Assembly (NCBI RefSeq): GCF_000204055.1 | Contig: NW_006768785.1 | Location: forward strand, 1 to 64,000 | DNA: 64,000 nucleotides | Source: Melampsora larici-populina 98AG31 | Taxonomy: Eukaryota; Basidiomycota; Pucciniomycetes; Pucciniales; Melampsoraceae | Direction of reading: 5' to 3' | In this document: positions 45,710 to 57,767 of the stretch, in pieces | Layout of the letters: each line of letters opens with the position of its first letter | Numbering within the stretch: position 1 is the stretch's first letter | The notes under the pieces: generated by a model | Told to the model about the DNA's origin: nothing | Database searches by the model: none | What the model saw: only the letters and a program-made list of their open reading frames with translations | Program-made: the position numbers and the translations under genes

Positions 45710-46495
45710 TCATTAAGATTGAGTTTTCCAAGTCGATTTTTTCCAAACCAAGACCATCGCCTGTTTTCTCGAAACTTGACACGACAGGAAATTCGGTGGA
45801 AAGTCTTTTTGTCTAGATCTTTTTTCTTTGGATACCTGAATACTCGATTTACTAGGGAAGACACGGGCTACAAGAATTGAAAAGAAGATGTTTTTTTTTG
45901 AAAAGTGTTTGTTTCTATTTGAAAAAAACTGATAAGCTTAATCATGTGGAAGAAATATCTATATCAAAAAAGGTCTCTTTTTGTTTACCTTATTTTGGCT
46001 TTTTTGTATAATTTTGTTTGATTGTTTCCTCTTTACTCCTTGTAATGCTTTTCTCCCTATTCCAAAAATCTTTTACTGTCCTTGTTGTTCTTTATCTTTC
46101 CTTGTTCTGGTTTAATTTTCCCTTTTTTGTTTGGGATCAGAGAGTTCTTTCAGAAAGAAAAATGGGAAAAATCTTACTTGTCTTGATTTTTTGTTCCTTT
46201 GTGTGTGTGTGTTGATTTGATGATGTATAAAGTGTCGGCTACTGTTTTTTTTTTGAAAAATCAAACCAATCCTGAATCAAAGTTCTTTGGCACTTGAGGT
46301 TCATATATATATACATATCAATCCCTTATCGAAGGTTTGTGTTGGGTTGTTTGTAGTGTCGTGATAAAAATCATTTCTTGTTCATCAAAGGACATTTATT
46401 TGAAATTTCTCACTTGCAAAAATCATTCAAAGAAATTGGAATGACTACTATATAAGAAAGGTGAGTTGACTTTCTTGCTTTGGTGGTATTGGCAA

Positions 46496-46547
46496 ACTAT
46501 ACTATACCATACTATACTATACTATACTATACTATACTATACTATAC
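46496..46547. repeat. ACTAT microsatellite
   Basis: About ten copies of the pentamer ACTAT, with one interruption (ACCATACTAT). Confidence 0.9.
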
Positions 46548-46816
46548 CCAAAAAACTGGGTCCAAAATTATTGGTTTTCATGGAGTATCTGTTTTGTCAG
46601 AGCAAATTTCACTGAAAACTAAAAAAATGAGAGTATTGGTCTTGACAAATATTGGTTATATCTGAGTCTACTGCGCTCATTGAAGGTGTTTTGTGAGGAA
46701 ATTTGCACAAAATAGAGAATTTTCAAGAAGATTGATTATGTGATAGATATCATAAACTTTAGATTGGACAAGTCTCTGACAGGATCACTGAAAGATTTTT
46801 CAACAATACATACATA

Positions 46817-47168
46817 CAGCCATTCCGATATTGCTTGTTGCTCCGTTTTGAAAAAGAAAAAGTTGAAACCTAAGTTTTTACTTGATAAATTTCAAACTCA
46901 GCTGTAATTCAAGGCAATACAGCCAATTTCCAGGTTTTAACCAGTTAAAACTTAGGTTTCAAGCTCACAAACTTTTTCTTTTCAAAAGGGTGCGACAACC
47001 AATATTGGAATGGCTGTACCTAAGTTTTAACTGGTTAAAACCTGAAAATTGGCTGTATTTCCTTGAATTACAGCCAATTTCAAAGTTTTATGGAGTAAAA
47101 AGTTAGGTTTAACCGAGTTTCACTTTTTCTTTTTCAAAACGGAGCGACAAGAAATATCAGAATGGCTG
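46817..47168. mobile_element. Palindromic foldback element with TA flanks
   Basis: The ends are CAGCCATTC and its complement, flanked by TA on both sides (46815-46816 and 47169-47170), the Tc1/mariner-type target. The arms of about 140 bp pair almost throughout, including a near-perfect segment ACAGCCAATTT...TTAAAACTTAGGT (46919-46957) with its complement (47019-47057). The spacer itself ends in GGAATGGCTGT, a third copy of the terminal sequence. There is no coding capacity. Confidence 0.85.
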
Positions 47169-47976
47169 TAATGTGAAAGTGTTATTTAAAGGAAGATGAT
47201 CAGGATGAAGGTATTGAAGCTAATCTAAAAAAGTCCCTCAAGGGAAGAAGTGTTACATAAGTCCAGGACAGTCAACACTGGGTGAAATTCCATGCACATA
47301 TTGATATGCGCAACACATGTTGATTGGTGTCATTGACATGGACATGTGTTGCACATATCAATATGTGACTAAAGTGCAAACGTTAACTGGACAGAATCAA
47401 AGCATATACAATTGGGGTACCCAAAGTGAGTATGTATGTGTACATACAGCTGTTCCCAGAATGGTTCATCAGAAATTTGTAAAAAGTTCATCAATGCAGC
47501 AGATAAAATAACTGTAACTTGTTTTGCCAATATTTCCCAGAACCAAATAACTCACACCTGGTAAGCGGGTTGACCAGTGCCTTTCCACGTCAAATCTTAT
47601 GAACTGATGAGATAGGGATATTTTCACCACTAGCCATGAAAGCCAAAAGATTATCATGGAGGATTTAGCACATGTATTTCAAAAGATGTACAGATGAATC
47701 ATCACAATGACACATGATTGTCATTGGAGGATTATCTTCCTTCCATATTGCTCAACTTCATGAAAAGAAAAAACTCAACAAAACCAAAAGTATGAGTTTT
47801 TCACAGGAGAGAATTTTGAAAAAAATAGACCAACCATTGTGGGAACAGCTGTACTTCTTGGTGCATAATCTTTTTGTCTTTTTTCAAATCCATTTGCAGC
47901 CGGGAGAAGTATGTTTTTCCATTGGCACAACTTGAGTCTTTCACTGCCCATGCTGGTTGATCATCACCCTCTAATC

Positions 47977-48424
47977 ACCAAACATAAACACATCCACTAT
48001 TCCTGATCAAGAAACTTCTTGCCTTTGGCCAGCTCAAGGCATGATCAATGAAGTAAAGAAGAGAGATGCTGAGGACAGGAAAAGTATGCACTGGGTCCTC
48101 ACAGCTAGAAACCTCTGGAGAGTTCTGGACCTAAATATACTTTTTTATTCTTGATCACTGCCAGCTCTTGTACTGCGGAAGAGACACCAGTGGATACCAG
48201 CTATCCAATGGCTCCATACCAAGCATAAGCCAGGCCTAGCCTGTATTGGTGCCAGTGAACCAGATACAATGTACTCATACGTGTTTACTCCATCCACTAT
48301 TTTCAGATTTACTGTGGACATTGTAGAGAACCCTATTAATGGCTATGCCTGTCTTTGTTGCCCTGAAGCTGGTACCAAGGAATGTCCTGCATGTCATCGA
48401 CATCCTTTGGCCACATGTGATTAA
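47977..48424 (+). pseudogene. Possible gene relic with a C-terminal cysteine cluster
   Basis: One frame stays open for about 149 codons apart from a single TGA at 48152-48154. It reads MINEVKKRDAEDRKSMHWVL near the start, QWIPAIQWLHTKHKPGLACI in the middle, and ends YACLCCPEAGTKECPACHRH, then PLATCD and a stop. The C-x-C-C ... C-x2-C ... C spacing suggests a metal-binding finger. I recognise no family. It may be a decayed transposon or host gene. Confidence 0.35.
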
Positions 48425-49867
48425 GTTTGGTTCTGATGCATGGCTTTCTATTGATTGTTCTTAGTGCTGGTCTGAAGAGCCAATCATGGACAATTTACCT
48501 CTAGATCCCTGTGGTTGTACTGTTTTCTGTTCAGGCCGGTACCATTCTACAGAGACACATTTACCCTGTACAGAGTCTACACACCTCATCAGACCTCTTG
48601 TCAACACAATATGAAGTATACTACCCACCTCCTCCAAACCAGGTGTGACTTTCAACATATTGTTCTTCTTGAATATTTCCTCACCAATATCAACCTCCCC
48701 TGTAGATTTCATACTATGCTGAGGAACCTTTGCAGGCTTTGATCAAGTACCTTGGCTCAATTTTCTACAGCTCTACTCTGCATCAGTTTTGCCAGATCTC
48801 TGGCTCAAGGGGCAATGATTTAACTGCCGGTTATTGATGAAAAATCAAGTTGTTACATTGAAAATTTGATTGGCAACATCTGATAGGTTTTCCACATACA
48901 GGTGCAAACAATCAGTGGATTGATAGTCTGAGTTGCCCATCAAGTACTCCATTGGACTAAATTTGAGAGTCTAGGCTTATAGTCATTCACTATCTTAAAT
49001 AATTGATTTGAAAGTCTATCCCCTTGATCACTTCATCCACAAACACTTGTTCTTTAGCTCATTGAATTTGTTTGATTAAAGGATATTCCAAGAGGAAGGA
49101 ATGAACTCATAACACTTGCAAGAAGATACTTTTTTATGTGTGTTAATATCATTGGACTGGTGGGTTCTTTCTCAAATTCTTTCAGTATGTGAGAGTAAGT
49201 GATGATTATGCTGTATCAATCCACTTTACCTTGTTGGGTCTGAGGCTAGAACCCAAAGTTGTTTGCCCTTTCTTGCAATTCACCTGACTTCCAAGATGTG
49301 TGCAATGTCAGTGCTCCAAGTGTGTTGAGGGTTTTTTCTTTTTTTTTTAAAGTGCACTAAGGCATTTATTGCATGAAACACTATCTAAACAGTTAAATTT
49401 TAGAGACTAATACACCTTTGAAAATTCGGCCATTTAGTCGGAACAAAGGATTTCGATGCCATTTGATGTCAAGTTTTTATTTTCTTTCCTGTTGAGGGGT
49501 TTGTTCTAAAATGTCCAAGGCATTCCTTTACGGATACTTGTCGCCCTGATGTTGAAGTTAAATTCAGGGTGGCCGAAGACAAACACCGAACGTTGATGAA
49601 ACATTGAGACTGAGTTTGTCCTTAAGATCTAAAACCCTATCGACCTGTAATTAATTTAGATACAGCCACGAAGAACCTTAAATAGTTAAATCTGAAATTC
49701 CAAGTTGAGCTAATATGTATGACTTACATAAGATCTCGCTAGCACCTCCTTCAAGTTCACCTTCATTACCTATCATATCATCAACTTGAACCTCTCACCT
49801 GACCATCATACTTGACTTCCTCCACTCACTTAGCTACTTTCCGTCAACTACTCATTCTCATCATCAA

Positions 49868-51228
49868 AATGGCCGCCGCTCGACCCAACTCAACTCGACC
49901 TGCTTATCAATTTAAATGTAGGTTTTGGAAGACTTGTTGACGTTATATCCATGCAGTACTTCCTTCGAAACAATAACTAAGATAAATATGTCTTATTGTC
50001 TACCCTCTACCCTCTAGTGGTCCTTCTTGGCGAATCTGCGGTCGGGAAATCGTCACTTGTCCTTCGATTCGTTCAGAATGACTTTCAAGAGTGTAAGTCA
50101 ATCTATCTGACTTTGAAACTCACGTTTGAGCCATATGAATGTGCATCCGACCCAGCAGTTGCTCGTATCCTGATTTTGATACTGTGAAATTTAGATCGGG
50201 AAAGTACGATCGGTGCAGCTTTTCTGACTCAAACAGTTCAGCTGGATGACCAAACCACGATCAAATACGAGGTCCGTGACTGTATCCATTTCCCCATACG
50301 ACCCAGATTGTCGTATGTGTCAGCACCAAATTACTTATCTCATGGGATACTCTTGGACTGCACGTAGATTTGGGATACTGCTGGCCAAGAGCGTTATAAA
50401 TCACTTGCTCCAATGTGTGAGTTATCCTCGAAATTATCACCGTTTCGGAAATTCATTAAATCCCCAGATCATTCAAAGTATCAAGATGGACTTATTCCAA
50501 GCTTTTTGAAACACATTAGATTATCGAAATGCAAATTGCGCCGTGGTGGTCTATGACATCACTTCTTCAGTATGTTCCATATGATCTTCCAATCCTTCCG
50601 TTAAACTGATAGCATGTTTACGAATTCTCTCAACATAGGCATCCCTAGAAAAGGCCAAAAATTGGATACGCGAACTTCAGAGGCAGGCAGATTCTCAAAT
50701 TGTCATTGCCTTGGCTGGCAATAAAGCTGATTTAGAAGAACGAAGACAAGTCTCAACAGCGGTATGTAGTCAAGCTTGCCATCAAATCAAATTCCAGTAT
50801 CCAACTCCAAATCAGGAAGCCATTCTATTTGATCTTCTCTGAAACCCCCTTGTGTGTATTTTTATAATATGTTTTTGTAGGACGCACGCCAATTTGCAGA
50901 AGAAGAGAATTTACTGTTTTTCGAAACTTCGGCAAAAGATGCCACAAACGTTCATGAGATCTTTCAAGCCATTGGTATGTCTTAACATGAAAAGATGTAC
51001 CATTTCAAAGCCTGAATACACTTTGCTATCCTTGCCAGTCTATGTATGAAAAGTTGACTTTGTTCTGTTTGTTTTGGATTTCTTGTATTCTCAGCTAAGA
51101 AACTACCACTTGATTCAGCTGCTTCTCGTGGCCCTCGGGGCAGTGCTGGACCAAACCGAGCTGCAGGTGGAGTAAATCTCAACCAAGGAGCAGGTGGTGC
51201 TGATGGTGATGGGGCATGCGCTTGTTAA
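49868..51228 (+). CDS. Rab5-type small GTPase (endosomal)
   Basis: Exons 49868-49916, 50018-50092, 50195-50271, 50368-50416, 50520-50569, 50639-50761, 50881-50974 and 51095-51228 join to 216 residues. All GTPase motifs are present: GESAVGKS (P-loop), the effector region [27 protein letters not shown] and [14 protein letters not shown] and the [18 protein letters not shown] block are diagnostic of the Rab5/Ypt51/Vps21 group, which controls early endosome fusion. The C-terminus ends in C-A-C (ACAC), the usual double geranylgeranylation signal. It lies between the two Tra2-like paralogues, about 4.2 kb and 2.8 kb away. Confidence 0.95.
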
Positions 51229-53981
51229 AAAGCTTCAAGACATCTCACTCATATTTTTTACATTTTTGTTTGTGCCCGCACGATTCAAAAGATATCGGTT
51301 CTTTTTTTTGTTCTGTTAGTCTTGTAGGTAGTTGGTTTTTTTACTTTCGTCGGCGTACTTGTGTATTGTATCGTCTTTTTCCTTTTTCCTTTCCGCCTCC
51401 CTTGATCGTTTTCGGTAAAGTGGGGCCTTATGTGAATCTCTTCCTATGTTCAACTGATTTACAATGTCTCTTTCCTGCTACATTTTTTCATGCAATGTTT
51501 GATATATGACGATATATTTTCACGGGAAAGAAGCCTCCATGCTCTCAAGACATCATATCCTTTTAGACATGTGTCTATTGTCTAAGGAGGTTTGAATAAT
51601 CATTTGTTGTTCTGAGTAGCGAAGTGAGGAATTTTGAATTCATAGCAGCATGACCAATTTCGGCCGCATAACCCGAGCAACTTGGCGGGCGATGGAGAAC
51701 AAGCTCAGTGCAGCAGGTATTAAAACTGAAATCAAGTCCAAAGCCGTTGTACGTTATGAAACCGATGTGAAAGGCTTCAAACAGCTTCAAACGGCCGGAT
51801 TGCGAGGGATATATCGTCATGGAGCCATGGGCTGTTGCCAAGATTATATGCGATGGTTTTCGATGTAGGGGCCTTCCGGGGTCCTCCGGCAGAGCCTAGA
51901 GGTGAGTTTTTGACGGCAGGATCTAGGTTTTTTCTCCTGCGCTGCCAGTTGTCAACCTTGACTTCTCCTGCCTCTCATGAGCCCCGCTTGATGCAATCAG
52001 GAGCACCCAAATTTATGCATAAGCAAGTCCTGCCAAAAGGAGCTTTGAGGCAAGCGTACTCGATTTTCTTTTGTTGGTGTACTGCAAACGTGAGATGCTT
52101 CTCTCATCACGCTTTCGTCCTCCAAAAATTTCATTCAAATGTTTGTGTGACCTGCACAGTCAACTTAGTATGTTCATCCGTTTTGTTCATCTACCAATGG
52201 GCCGAATGTGTTATATGAATCTAACAGAATGTAAGCTCATCTGTGGTCCTCTCTTAACCCCTTTGATTGGTTTAAGTAGATAATTATGACCAGGCTTTGC
52301 ACAATTCACAAGCAATTCTTTGATGTTTGTCCTATCACCTTTTTGGATGGGTCTCAAGGAAATTTCACTGATTGATTTGGTCTGACAACTCACCCTTGCA
52401 GAACTTGATTATTTACCAACTTAGTACACTGTCATGAATCTTCACATTATGGCGGCCATTGTTAGGATCTCTGTATATTTCAAGCAAGCCTCTGGTATAT
52501 TGATCTTCACATCATCTTGTACTGAGCAGTCTTTAACCAATTGATCTCAAGTCATTTTTATTCACATCTCTTTTGGAATTTTGACTTTGAGTACCATATA
52601 TATTCATCATATTATGTTATATCTATGCATGATCAAAATTTTCTATTCCTTTTGCAATTTTTTGATCAATGAGAAGCATTTTACAGATGACACAGATAGG
52701 AATAGATGGGAAGTACAAAGTTAAATAAGGTAAACACATGAATTCAGGCTGTGAAGCCACATAATCACAGAATATAAGAATATAAGATGCTTGCTTTGGT
52801 GATCTAGGCTACCTGGTGAGAGTGACTTTTTCCAAAAAAATATTATTTGATATTCTGGTTCATCTTCTAGTCTTCACAACCCTTGTTGATTTCAGAGGAA
52901 TTCAACATAACACCAACTTAATGTTTCTTGATCAGAACAATTTACCCAAGCTCAACAAATGTTATCACACCGTTAGACAATCCTTATAAACATTAGGTTT
53001 TTTATGACCAACCCAAATATCTCCAACCCTAGAAACTTGTTGATCAGTTGGGTACAGCAAGGAGTTCAGGTATGTGAAAATAGAGGGTAGGTAGAGACAA
53101 AGATAATCAACCCAAGTGAGATTGCTTTAGTAACCTCTGGTTGGGATCTCCATCACGATCCATTTTCAATATGTACTTGTGTAGAGTTGCATCTGCTTTT
53201 TCATTTTTAAATTTACTAGAAGTGCATTGTTAAAATTTATTCAAGCAAAGAAAACACACCCAGCAGTTGATTTGAATTATTCCAAAATGGTTTACTCATT
53301 CAATTTCAATTATTCACTACTCAAATCATTCTATTAAAAAATGTCATCAGTAAAAGCATTCTTGTGTTTAGGAAGTATACTCATATGAAGACATCTTATT
53401 GATGTACAATGTGATTTGCATCCTTGAGCCCAGTTACTATCTATTGTGTGCGGTTGGTTGATTGAAAGTCTCTAAGTGGTTGATCTCATAGACTGATTCT
53501 CCCACTTTTGTGATTTACATTGATGGAACAGGCATGAACGCTGTTGGAGTCTCCACCAAGACATAAATTGAGGCTCTTCTTTGACCCCTTTCTATTCGAT
53601 TGAAAGGATTTGAAGAGGCCACTTTTGTATATGGACAAGTCTACACATACCAAGCTTGTGATTATCTATCAGGAGTTGGTGGATCCTTCTTCCTCATATG
53701 TATGAAGTTCACAATTTGTGTTATAGCTGCGATGAATTTGGTTTGTGAGCAGATCAGTGATGGCGATAGTTTTGATTTTCAAGCTCGATTAACTTGAGAG
53801 TTAACCTAACCCAATTAACTCAATTTAATTTACATAATTACTTTTTCCAAAACATATAAAACCCGACGGTCAACAGAAATTCGAGCGGTCATCCACCACT
53901 TTCAAGTTCATCAATCACATTCACATTCTCATTCTCAAACATACTTTCATCTCTTTACATTCCTGCCTTTCTCGATTCAAG
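51229..53981. other. Intergenic region
   Basis: The 3' flank of the Rab gene, then AT-rich DNA. Around 51650-51868 a short open frame (NFGRITRATWRAMENKLSAA) looks weakly coding, but has no family match or exon support. No other gene is supported. Confidence 0.4.
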
Positions 53982-55683
53982 ATGCCTGGCGATCAGGGTA
54001 TGTTCAACCAAACACCTTCACCTACACCTACTCCAGTATACCACCTTCCAAGTCGGGAGTAAAAGCAAAAATGTCCTTTCATTCACCCTCACCCCATCTC
54101 GCTCGCTACATTACCTCCTCTCGCCCTATCATCTGAAGCTCGTCAGCATATGTTGCCCATCTAGCAATCATATCTGTGTCAGACATTTCAACAGCTGCGT
54201 CCTCTTACTAAGACTATCCATCAGTCTTTGGGCTTTGGGTCCATCAACCACGGCAGTCATTCCACTTCTTTATCATTCTTGATCTCGGCTCGACTGTTGT
54301 CGGCTCGTTGCAATCGTCTCGAATGTATATCGATAACGCTTCGAATAGCTCAGTCTCGCCACTTAGTCTGCGTATCCTGATCACGCGGTCACATGCGTGA
54401 CCTCATGTTCAGTTCGGTCCTCATGTCACCTCACCTTGCCTCGCCTATCGTATGCTGGTGATTCAAAAAGGTGTTTCGACCTGTCCTTTTCGACATTAGT
54501 TGCACTTCACTTCAACCTTTGACACCCCATCATCGGCTTGCTGCTCGATCTCTTGCTCGGCCTCAGTTTCACATCTTCGGATACTCGCCTCACTACTCAT
54601 CGATCTCAGAACGCCCCTTACGCATCAACGCTCCCGCATCTACCCTATCACCCCCATACGCTTGTTTTTTGTACTAAAACCTTTCAATTCCCCCGTTGTC
54701 ATGCTGGTTTTCTGCTGCGACGTAGATTGGGCCGACGGACCTGCACCTGCCGAATATGGCCGTCAAACCGACGGTGGTCGTCGATCCGGTCGGTCTGCGA
54801 GTCCCAATGGACCTCCTCGTAGAGACCGCAGTCGGAGTCCAATGCGTGTCGAATCCGAGAAACCCATACCTCGAGGACGGTAAGCCGAAGCATCCATTTT
54901 CTGAAAGGTCATACCATCTCCTGTTGTAGATTAACTGACAATTTCATTGGTTTTCATCTCTGATCTTCACATGGCCCAGTGGCAACAACGGTGACCACAA
55001 CCCAGGAAACAATCTCCATGTATCTGGCATTAGCAGCCGAGCTGAAGATGTCGATTTGCACGAGCTGTTTGTCAAGCATGGTCGAGCAAGTTTCTACCGC
55101 ACTCTGAATTCATCCAATGGTCCTCTAATGAATGGCCTTGCCTTGAATTTTTTCTTTTTTGATCCACAGGTTCAAAAGGCGCAGCTCATGCGCGACCCTA
55201 ACACTAAAGAAATTCGTGGCTTTGGTTTTGTGACTATGGAGTCTGCTGAAGAAGCTGAGGCTGCTATGGCTGCTCTCAATGGCCTTGACTTCCTTGGCAA
55301 GGTACTATCTGTCGAGAAAGCACGCAGAGGCAGAGCTCGCACTCCTACACGTAAGCTGCTTCTGACAGCCTTTCCAATCGCCCGCCAACACTAACATATT
55401 CTACCACCGTGCTCTTCTAGCTGGTCAATACCACGGCCCACCCAAGCGTGATGAGCGTCGCTATGATCCACGAGGTTACGGTGGCGGTCCGCGATATGAC
55501 GACCGCGGAGGCGGTGGTGGCTATGATCGACGTGAACGTCGTTTTGATGATCGCGGCCCACCTAGTAGAGATGATCGGTATGGGTATGCTGCTCCTATGA
55601 GACCAGAACGTGAACGTTATGATGAACGTCGAGATTATGATCGACCTCGTCGTGATGATCGTGATTATGATCGAAGGTATTGA
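53982..55683 (+). CDS. Transformer-2-like SR splicing factor, copy B
   Basis: A paralogue of the gene at 43741 with the same five-exon structure: 53982-53997, 54726-54879, 54980-55085, 55170-55350 and 55421-55683, giving 239 residues. The tiny first exon (MPGDQ) and a 728-bp first intron are conserved features. RRM: NNLHVSGISSRAEDVDLHEL and EIRGFGFVTMESAEEAEAAM; the C-terminus is rich in Gly, Tyr, Asp and Arg (YDDRGGGGGYDRRERR). Intron 3 uses a GC donor (CGA, then GCAAGT), required by phase and by alignment with copy A (FVKHGR joined to VQKAQLMRDP). A second in-frame ATG at about 54702 reads through the exon 2 acceptor, as in copy A. Confidence 0.9.
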
Positions 55684-56149
55684 ACAATTATAAACATTTT
55701 TTTCGTGTCATTCATCCTCTCTGTTCTTCATGTCTTCAAATCTTCATTTGGTGTTAGTCATATCTGTGAAACATGCAGAATTTTGTAATATAATAATATC
55801 TCTGGACCAGTTTATTACTCCGATCAGGGTGATTTCTCGTGGAAGGTCTAGTTACCGTCTGCTTGATGAAATAAGCAGGAACCCGATAACTGTCTCCCTT
55901 TCGTGAGAAGCCCTTCCGACATTTCAAGCTTCAGACCATTGCATATTCGACTCAGTAGGAGTTTGTGGTGTTTGATGTAAAAGGTAGAGGGTTGGGTATC
56001 CCTCATCTCACGCGGTGGGCGCGACTTTTCAAAAAGGGAGCGCCTCGGGCGCTCCCGTACAGGCCTGGGCGCGCTCATTTTGGCTGAGGGCGCGACAGGC
56101 GCAAAAGGCGTGATTTTTTTTAACATTCGTTGAAAAAAGTCATTGGACT
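55684..56149. other. Intergenic region ending in the target site of the hAT-type element
   Basis: GC-rich after 56010, with a perfect hairpin GGGAGCGCC-TCG-GGCGCTCCC at 56036-56056. The last 8 bp (56142-56149, ATTGGACT) are the left target duplication. Confidence 0.6.
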
Positions 56150-56185
56150 CAGGGATGCAGGAGTGAGTATGAGTTTACTCAGTAA

Positions 56186-56668
56186 GAGCATCTCCAACGG
56201 TGCCTTGTAAACGTAACAATACGTAAGCTGTATGTTACGTTGACAGGGTTGGGTCAAAAAATGACCCTCCACCGGTCGGCAGATTTCTCACCTCTGGCCA
56301 CTCGTGTGAAGTTTGGTTTGAGGGATACTGGGTATCGCATGTCAAGACCTTCATGCATGAAGGGCTTCCGCAAAAGATGCAGGAAGCAGTATTGGCGACG
56401 TTTGGGACATAATCATACCACATGCGTCCAAAGATAAATATGATAATCGAAAGAAATTACATATCAAGTATATAGTCAATGAGATATCAGTCAACTTTTA
56501 AAAGGAATATCGTGCGCTTTCGGTGTTTTTGGCAGGAGCACGACCTTGGAAGTCCCTCCATCATGTGCGCGGTGGAGGGAAATCATTTTAAAGAAAAAAT
56601 ACAGCTTACTGTATGTTTTCAGACAAGCCTGTACGCCTTTTGGCGATTCAGGACCGTTGGAGATGCTC
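56186..56668. mobile_element. Harbinger-type MITE nested in the left end of the hAT-type element
   Basis: GAGCATCTCCAACGGT begins the left end, and its exact complement closes the right end. TAA flanks both sides (56183-56185 and 56669-56671), the 3-bp target of PIF/Harbinger elements. It splits the left terminal region of the larger element, so it inserted later. Confidence 0.9.
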
Positions 56669-57220
56669 TAAAGTGAGTATTATTGAGTATACTGAGTATT
56701 TTTGCCTATTTTTGGCCCTGTAAACCCGTACACCAGGGGGTAAATGTCCTCGGCCTCGGATGGTTCTGGACACGTGTCCAGGAATTTCGATGAGATGGCG
56801 TTTCAAAACCGGCCCAGTCACGAAATTTGTGAGAGCCGTAATTAGAGCTTGCCTGACACCGGTTGAACCACGTGTGACAAACACACGTACTTTGACCGGT
56901 CCCCACCTCCGTCTCAGGAACGATCCAGATGTCAGAACGGGATGAGGTCGTGACCGAGACGGTGTTTTACGGATGTGAAACGGTAAGATGCCGTTCCGCT
57001 CCTGCCCGAGTTTGGCTGTGTGCAGTCGTTCACGCAGCCACCAAGGCGGAGTGAGATGAGATCATAACGCTTCATTACGAACCGTTATGATCGAAAATGC
57101 CCAGGTTTGTCCGATCTTGCAAAAACTGGATTCGTCATCAGGTTTGTCTGAAGCGCCCTATCAGACCAATCCCAATTGTTCGCACTTGTTCTCCTCACAG
57201 TATACTGAGACTAATCTGTG

Positions 57221-57710
57221 CTGATCGAGCAAAAGATGTGTAATGGTTTCTTTTTTGGAACAAAAGGAAAACAAGATGATTTGAATTTAATAAAAGGATA
57301 GATTACCGCTATCTTCTCAGTCGCATTCAAATGGATTTGCTTCCTGATCGAGCAAAAGATGTGTAGTAACAATCGGGTTTTTTAAAAACAAACAAAAACC
57401 ATTCTTTTTTTAAGAGAAACAAAAGAAAACAATATAAGATGATTTGAATGTAATAAAAGAGAAGGAGATTACAACTATCCTCTCTGTCATATTCAATGAC
57501 TTCTCTTTCTGATCGAGTGAAAGAAGTGTATCTTGAAAGACAAAAGAAAATGATTTTGGAACTGATGAAACCATCTCGATCCATTGCTTTCTGATCGACC
57601 TGAAGTGTAATGAATATCTATCTTTTTAAAAAAGGAAAAAGATATAAGGTGGCTTGAACTTATAAAATGATCTTGTTTGATTGATTTCTGATCGACCGAA
57701 TGAAATTTTA
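57221..57710. repeat. Degenerate tandem repeat downstream of the minus-strand cargo gene
   Basis: CTGATCGAGCAAAAGATGTG and variants recur at 57221, 57344, 57509, 57591 and 57688, each followed by A-rich sequence and GAT(G)ATTTGAA-like words. The spacing is 80-165 bp. Confidence 0.7.
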
Positions 57711-57767
57711 AAAAAAAGATAACCCAATTTTCAAAGGTATTTTGAAAGCTCTGACAGTCGCCGTGGG

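Larger units (their letters stand above)
45710..49867. other. Long gene-poor region with repeats and a gene relic
   Basis: Contains a microsatellite, a palindromic foldback element and a probable pseudogene, annotated separately. The remainder (48430-49867) shows no gene; the last 150 bp are the leader of the Rab gene. Confidence 0.5.

Noticed and set aside
51650..51868. 72-codon open frame after the Rab gene
   Set aside because: Looks weakly coding, but no family match, no exons and no second copy in the window.
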